From Tissierella praeacuta DSM 18095 (GTDB taxonomy: Bacteria; Bacillota; Clostridia; Tissierellales; Tissierellaceae): a stretch of 64,000 nt of DNA. Location: positions 62,001 through 126,000 of the forward strand of contig NZ_FQTY01000007.1 of assembly GCF_900128955.1 (NCBI RefSeq). The letters are read 5' to 3'. Under the pieces are notes generated by a model that made no database searches, was not told the DNA's origin, and saw only the letters and a list, made by a program, of their open reading frames with translations. The stretch's first letter is position 1; each line of letters starts with the position of its first letter. Positions 61,782-64,000 of this stretch are shown piece by piece. Both the position numbers and the translations under genes were made by a program.

Positions 61782-61810
61782 ATTGTAATATAGTAATACT
61801 TTTTTGTCAA
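61782..61810 (-). promoter_or_regulatory. Strong SigA promoter of the stalk-domain gene
   Basis: On the minus strand TTGACA (61805-61810) and TACAAT (61782-61787) are separated by 17 bases, nearly consensus. The leader is about 22 bases. Confidence 0.75.
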
Positions 61811-61854
61811 AATCTACTAGGTAGATAGGTCCATCGTACCACATCACAAAATCA

Positions 61855-63312
61855 TCAAAATAAGCTCTTTACACCAGGATATAATTTTTTAAATTTATTA
61901 TATTTTTCATTATACACTAAAACTTGAGCCTTATTTGGTTCAATGGTATTAGTTGTTTTTATAAAGGTATTACAAGCCTTATCTACAGAATCAAATAGTC
62001 CATATCCTACAGCTGATAAAATTGCAGCACCATATGCAGGACCATCAGCAGAGTTTACCTTATTTACTTTTACATTTAAAACATCTGCCATAATTTGACA
62101 CCATAAATCAGATCTTGCACCTCCACCATTAAGAGTTATTTCAGAAATATCCATTCCCATATCCTTCATAATTTCAAAAGTATCACGAAGAGAAAAGGCT
62201 ACTCCCTCTAATATAGCTCTTGTCATATCCTTTCTTTCAGTTGTTATATCCATACCCATAAAGACTCCCCTAGCATTAGGATCATTGTGAGGAGTCCTTT
62301 CTCCTATTAAATAGGGCAAGAAAAAAATATTATTATGAATATCTGCTCCCTTAGCTTCATCTAATAACTCATTGAAACTTGATTTATTTATATTTTCAAC
62401 CCACCATTTTAGAGAAGCTGCCGCTGCTAATGTTACACCCATAATATGGTATCTTCCATTTGCATTGCAAAAAGAATGAAGTCTATTATTATCATCTGCT
62501 ATAAAATTCTTCGAATTAGCAAAAATAACACCAGATGTCCCTAAAGATACTGAACATGAATTTTCTCCAACTATACCTCCACCAACTGCTGCAACTGCCT
62601 GATCACCACCACCAATTACAACCTTTACATCATTTGATACACATAATCTTTGGGCAATTTCCTCCCTTATATTTCCAATAACCTGAAAAGATTCATAAAG
62701 TTTAGGTAGCTGCTCTATAGATATCCCTAGAACATCTAACATATCCTCTGACCATTTTCTATTTCTTACATCTAAATATAAAGTTCCTGAAGCATCGGAC
62801 ATATCAGTTGCAAATTCCCCACTTAACTTATACGCCAAATAATCCTTTGGCAACATAATCTTTTTGATTTTATTAAAATTATCTATTTCATTCTCCTTTA
62901 ACCATAATATCTTAGGTGCAGTAAAACCTGTTAATGCAATATTGCCAGTCCAATTAGAAATCTTCTCTTTGCCAATCTCATTATTCAAATAATAACATTG
63001 TTTTTCAGTCCTTTGGTCATTCCAAAGTATGGCTGGTCTAATAACTCTATCTTCATCATCAAGAATAACTAATCCATGCATTTGACCGCTTAATGCTATA
63101 GACTTCACTTCTTCCTTGTCAAGTACATTAAATAATTCATCTAATCCATTTAATGTCTGATTCCACCAATCTTCTGGATTTTGTTCAGACCACATTGGTT
63201 GAGGGAAGTAAATAGGATATTCTCTAGTAACGGTTTTTATAATTTCACCTAATTCATCTATGGCAAGTATCTTTACTGATGTAGTTCCAATATCAATTCC
63301 AATAAAATACAT
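61855..63312 (-). CDS. xylB: FGGY-family carbohydrate kinase, xylulokinase-like
   Basis: This 485-residue sugar kinase has the FGGY N-terminal phosphate loop YFIGIDIGTTSVK (2-14), the substrate motif SGQMHGLV near residue 80 followed by PAILWNDQRT, and the C-terminal signature ITLNGGGARSDLWCQIMAD near residue 395. The best match is D-xylulokinase, but related pentulose or hexulose kinases are possible. I start at the ATG at 63312, with AGAAGGGA upstream; the frame also offers a TTG at 63330. It is downstream of an hxlB-like isomerase in an operon. Confidence 0.87.
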   Translation of the reverse strand: MYFIGIDIGTTSVKILAIDELGEIIKTVTREYPIYFPQPMWSEQNPEDWWNQTLNGLDELFNVLDKEEVKSIALSGQMHGLVILDDEDRVIRPAILWNDQRTEKQCYYLNNEIGKEKISNWTGNIALTGFTAPKILWLKENEIDNFNKIKKIMLPKDYLAYKLSGEFATDMSDASGTLYLDVRNRKWSEDMLDVLGISIEQLPKLYESFQVIGNIREEIAQRLCVSNDVKVVIGGGDQAVAAVGGGIVGENSCSVSLGTSGVIFANSKNFIADDNNRLHSFCNANGRYHIMGVTLAAAASLKWWVENINKSSFNELLDEAKGADIHNNIFFLPYLIGERTPHNDPNARGVFMGMDITTERKDMTRAILEGVAFSLRDTFEIMKDMGMDISEITLNGGGARSDLWCQIMADVLNVKVNKVNSADGPAYGAAILSAVGYGLFDSVDKACNTFIKTTNTIEPNKAQVLVYNEKYNKFKKLYPGVKSLF

Positions 63313-63348
63313 ATATATCCCTTCTCTCAATATGTCTATTTAAAATAA

Positions 63349-63912
63349 TTATTCAAAATTTCTATGATTTTGAGACATTTTTTCAAATGTATTTTCACTG
63401 CTATCTACAAGAGCCATAATAATCATGTCAAAAAGTATAAATAATGATTGCTCAAATAAATTGCCCATAGGCTGAATAGAAGGCACTACATTATCCTTCC
63501 CCTTATAAACACTTGCAGGTACCCATAAAACAAAATCCGCTAATTCTGCTGTTTTTCTATCAGGTACTCCTGTCACAAGAGCTATTTTTGCCCCTACTTT
63601 CTTAACTTCATTTACCACATAGTGAATATGACCTATTTCACCAGAACCAGATGTAAAGATAAAAAGATCATCTGACGTAACAGCTGGAGTTGTATCATCC
63701 CAGCACCAATATACTTGTTTCCCATAATGCATCAATCTCATGGCAAAACTACGAGTTGCAAGTCCTTCTCTACCTACTCCCATTAAAAATATTCTATTGG
63801 AATTATTTATCATATCCATTAGAGCTTCTACATCTTTGTAATTGATTCTTTCAAATACTTTATCAAGTTCTCCTAATATAGTTTTATATACTGGCTTAAA
63901 ATCCATATCCAT
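63349..63912 (-). CDS. hxlB: 6-phospho-3-hexuloisomerase (SIS domain)
   Basis: This 187-residue SIS-domain isomerase opens with an N-terminal helix and RIFLMGVGREGLATRSFAMR near residue 41, then FTSGSGEIGHIHYV near residue 89. It interconverts hexulose 6-phosphate and fructose 6-phosphate in the ribulose monophosphate route used to make or use pentoses. The ATG at 63912 has GGGAGTGAT; an ATG two codons later is an alternative. It lies 36 bases upstream of the kinase gene. No hexulose-phosphate synthase is seen in the window; it could lie outside. Confidence 0.87.
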   Translation of the reverse strand: MDMDFKPVYKTILGELDKVFERINYKDVEALMDMINNSNRIFLMGVGREGLATRSFAMRLMHYGKQVYWCWDDTTPAVTSDDLFIFTSGSGEIGHIHYVVNEVKKVGAKIALVTGVPDRKTAELADFVLWVPASVYKGKDNVVPSIQPMGNLFEQSLFILFDMIIMALVDSSENTFEKMSQNHRNFE

Positions 63913-63948
63913 ATCACTCCCATTTAATTGTTTTTTACTTTCTTTGAT

Positions 63949-63977
63949 ATTTTAAATAATTTTCCATTATCAATCAA
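63949..63977 (-). promoter_or_regulatory. hxlB: SigA promoter of hxlB-xylB
   Basis: On the minus strand TTGATT (63972-63977) and TAAAAT (63949-63954) are spaced by 17 bases. This would place the transcript start about 30 bases before the hxlB start and make hxlB-xylB a complete two-gene unit. Confidence 0.6.
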
Positions 63978-64000
63978 AAAGTTTAAAATCATTACAAATA

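Noticed and set aside
61811-61826. ATCTACTAGGTAGAT hairpin downstream of xylB
   Set aside because: The stem is only six bases, with no T-run, so it is not a convincing terminator.
1-64000. Search by eye for tRNA, rRNA, CRISPR arrays, prophage genes and classical IS elements with terminal inverted repeats
   Set aside because: None was seen; the only transposase-like gene is the single-copy RAYT.

Overview
The window looks like chromosomal DNA of a low-GC, spore-forming anaerobe of the Firmicutes, probably a clostridium or a member of the Tissierellia. The evidence is AT-rich intergenic DNA, strong AGGAGG ribosome binding sites, a gerA-family germinant-receptor operon, S-layer and stalk-type surface proteins, and a large set of uptake systems for peptides, amino acids and purine breakdown products. 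I saw no rRNA, tRNA, CRISPR array or prophage. The genus is an inference.

Layout. 166-3905 (+): germinant receptor operon in the order A-C-B. 3908-9563 (-): an uncharacterised uptake and hydrolysis unit with two M20 metallopeptidases, a pair of membrane proteins (one DUF5058) and, upstream, a novel-looking regulator. 9926-15538 (+): oppABCDF peptide transporter. 15672-18180 (-): the lipid II flippase MurJ and an SLH-domain surface protein. 18382-22994 (-): livKHMGF amino-acid ABC transporter. 23196-24815 (-): a YtcJ-like amidohydrolase. 24925-44575: a large allantoin (purine ring) catabolic region. 44618-45463 (-): a REP-associated tyrosine transposase (RAYT). 45604-50357 (-): a LysM-anchored surface 5'-nucleotidase and an SsuABC/NitT-type ABC transporter. 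50585-54746 (-): a secreted subtilase and a chemoreceptor. 54885-58547 (-): an iron- or spermidine-type ABC transporter. 58708-59865 (-): a PatB/MalY C-S lyase. 59980-60674 (+): the small-gene trio DUF1659, DUF2922 and YvrJ. 60730-63912 (-): a stalk-domain surface protein, an FGGY sugar kinase and a 6-phospho-3-hexuloisomerase.

Allantoin region. Two allantoinase/permease pairs, allantoate amidohydrolase (AllC), ureidoglycine aminohydrolase (AllE), a PucG-type ureidoglycine-glyoxylate aminotransferase and the three oxamate carbamoyltransferase genes (AllF/G/H) could take allantoin to oxalurate, and oxalurate to oxamate plus carbamoyl phosphate. No ureidoglycolate dehydrogenase (AllD) or carbamate kinase is present in the window. 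PucG could make oxalurate directly, with glyoxylate supplied from the AllE branch. A lactate-permease homologue begins the allFGH-pucG operon and is a candidate oxamate transporter.

Two non-coding patterns stand out. (1) Six copies of a 45-53 bp palindrome with the core GGTGCC-W-GGCACC lie at the 3' ends of minus-strand genes. They have identical outer arms and a two-base position that covaries between the arms. One copy lies 74 bp upstream of the RAYT start. This suggests a REP-like element family that doubles as transcription terminators. (2) A dyad, TTATC-N6/7-GATAA, recurs upstream of the operons of the allantoin region. At three of them it is followed at fixed distance by TTAAAAATA and a -10 box, so it is a candidate regulon operator, probably for the PucR protein encoded in the region. 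A third array, of GTCCTTAAT units with 11-12 bp period, lies upstream of the DUF5058 operon.
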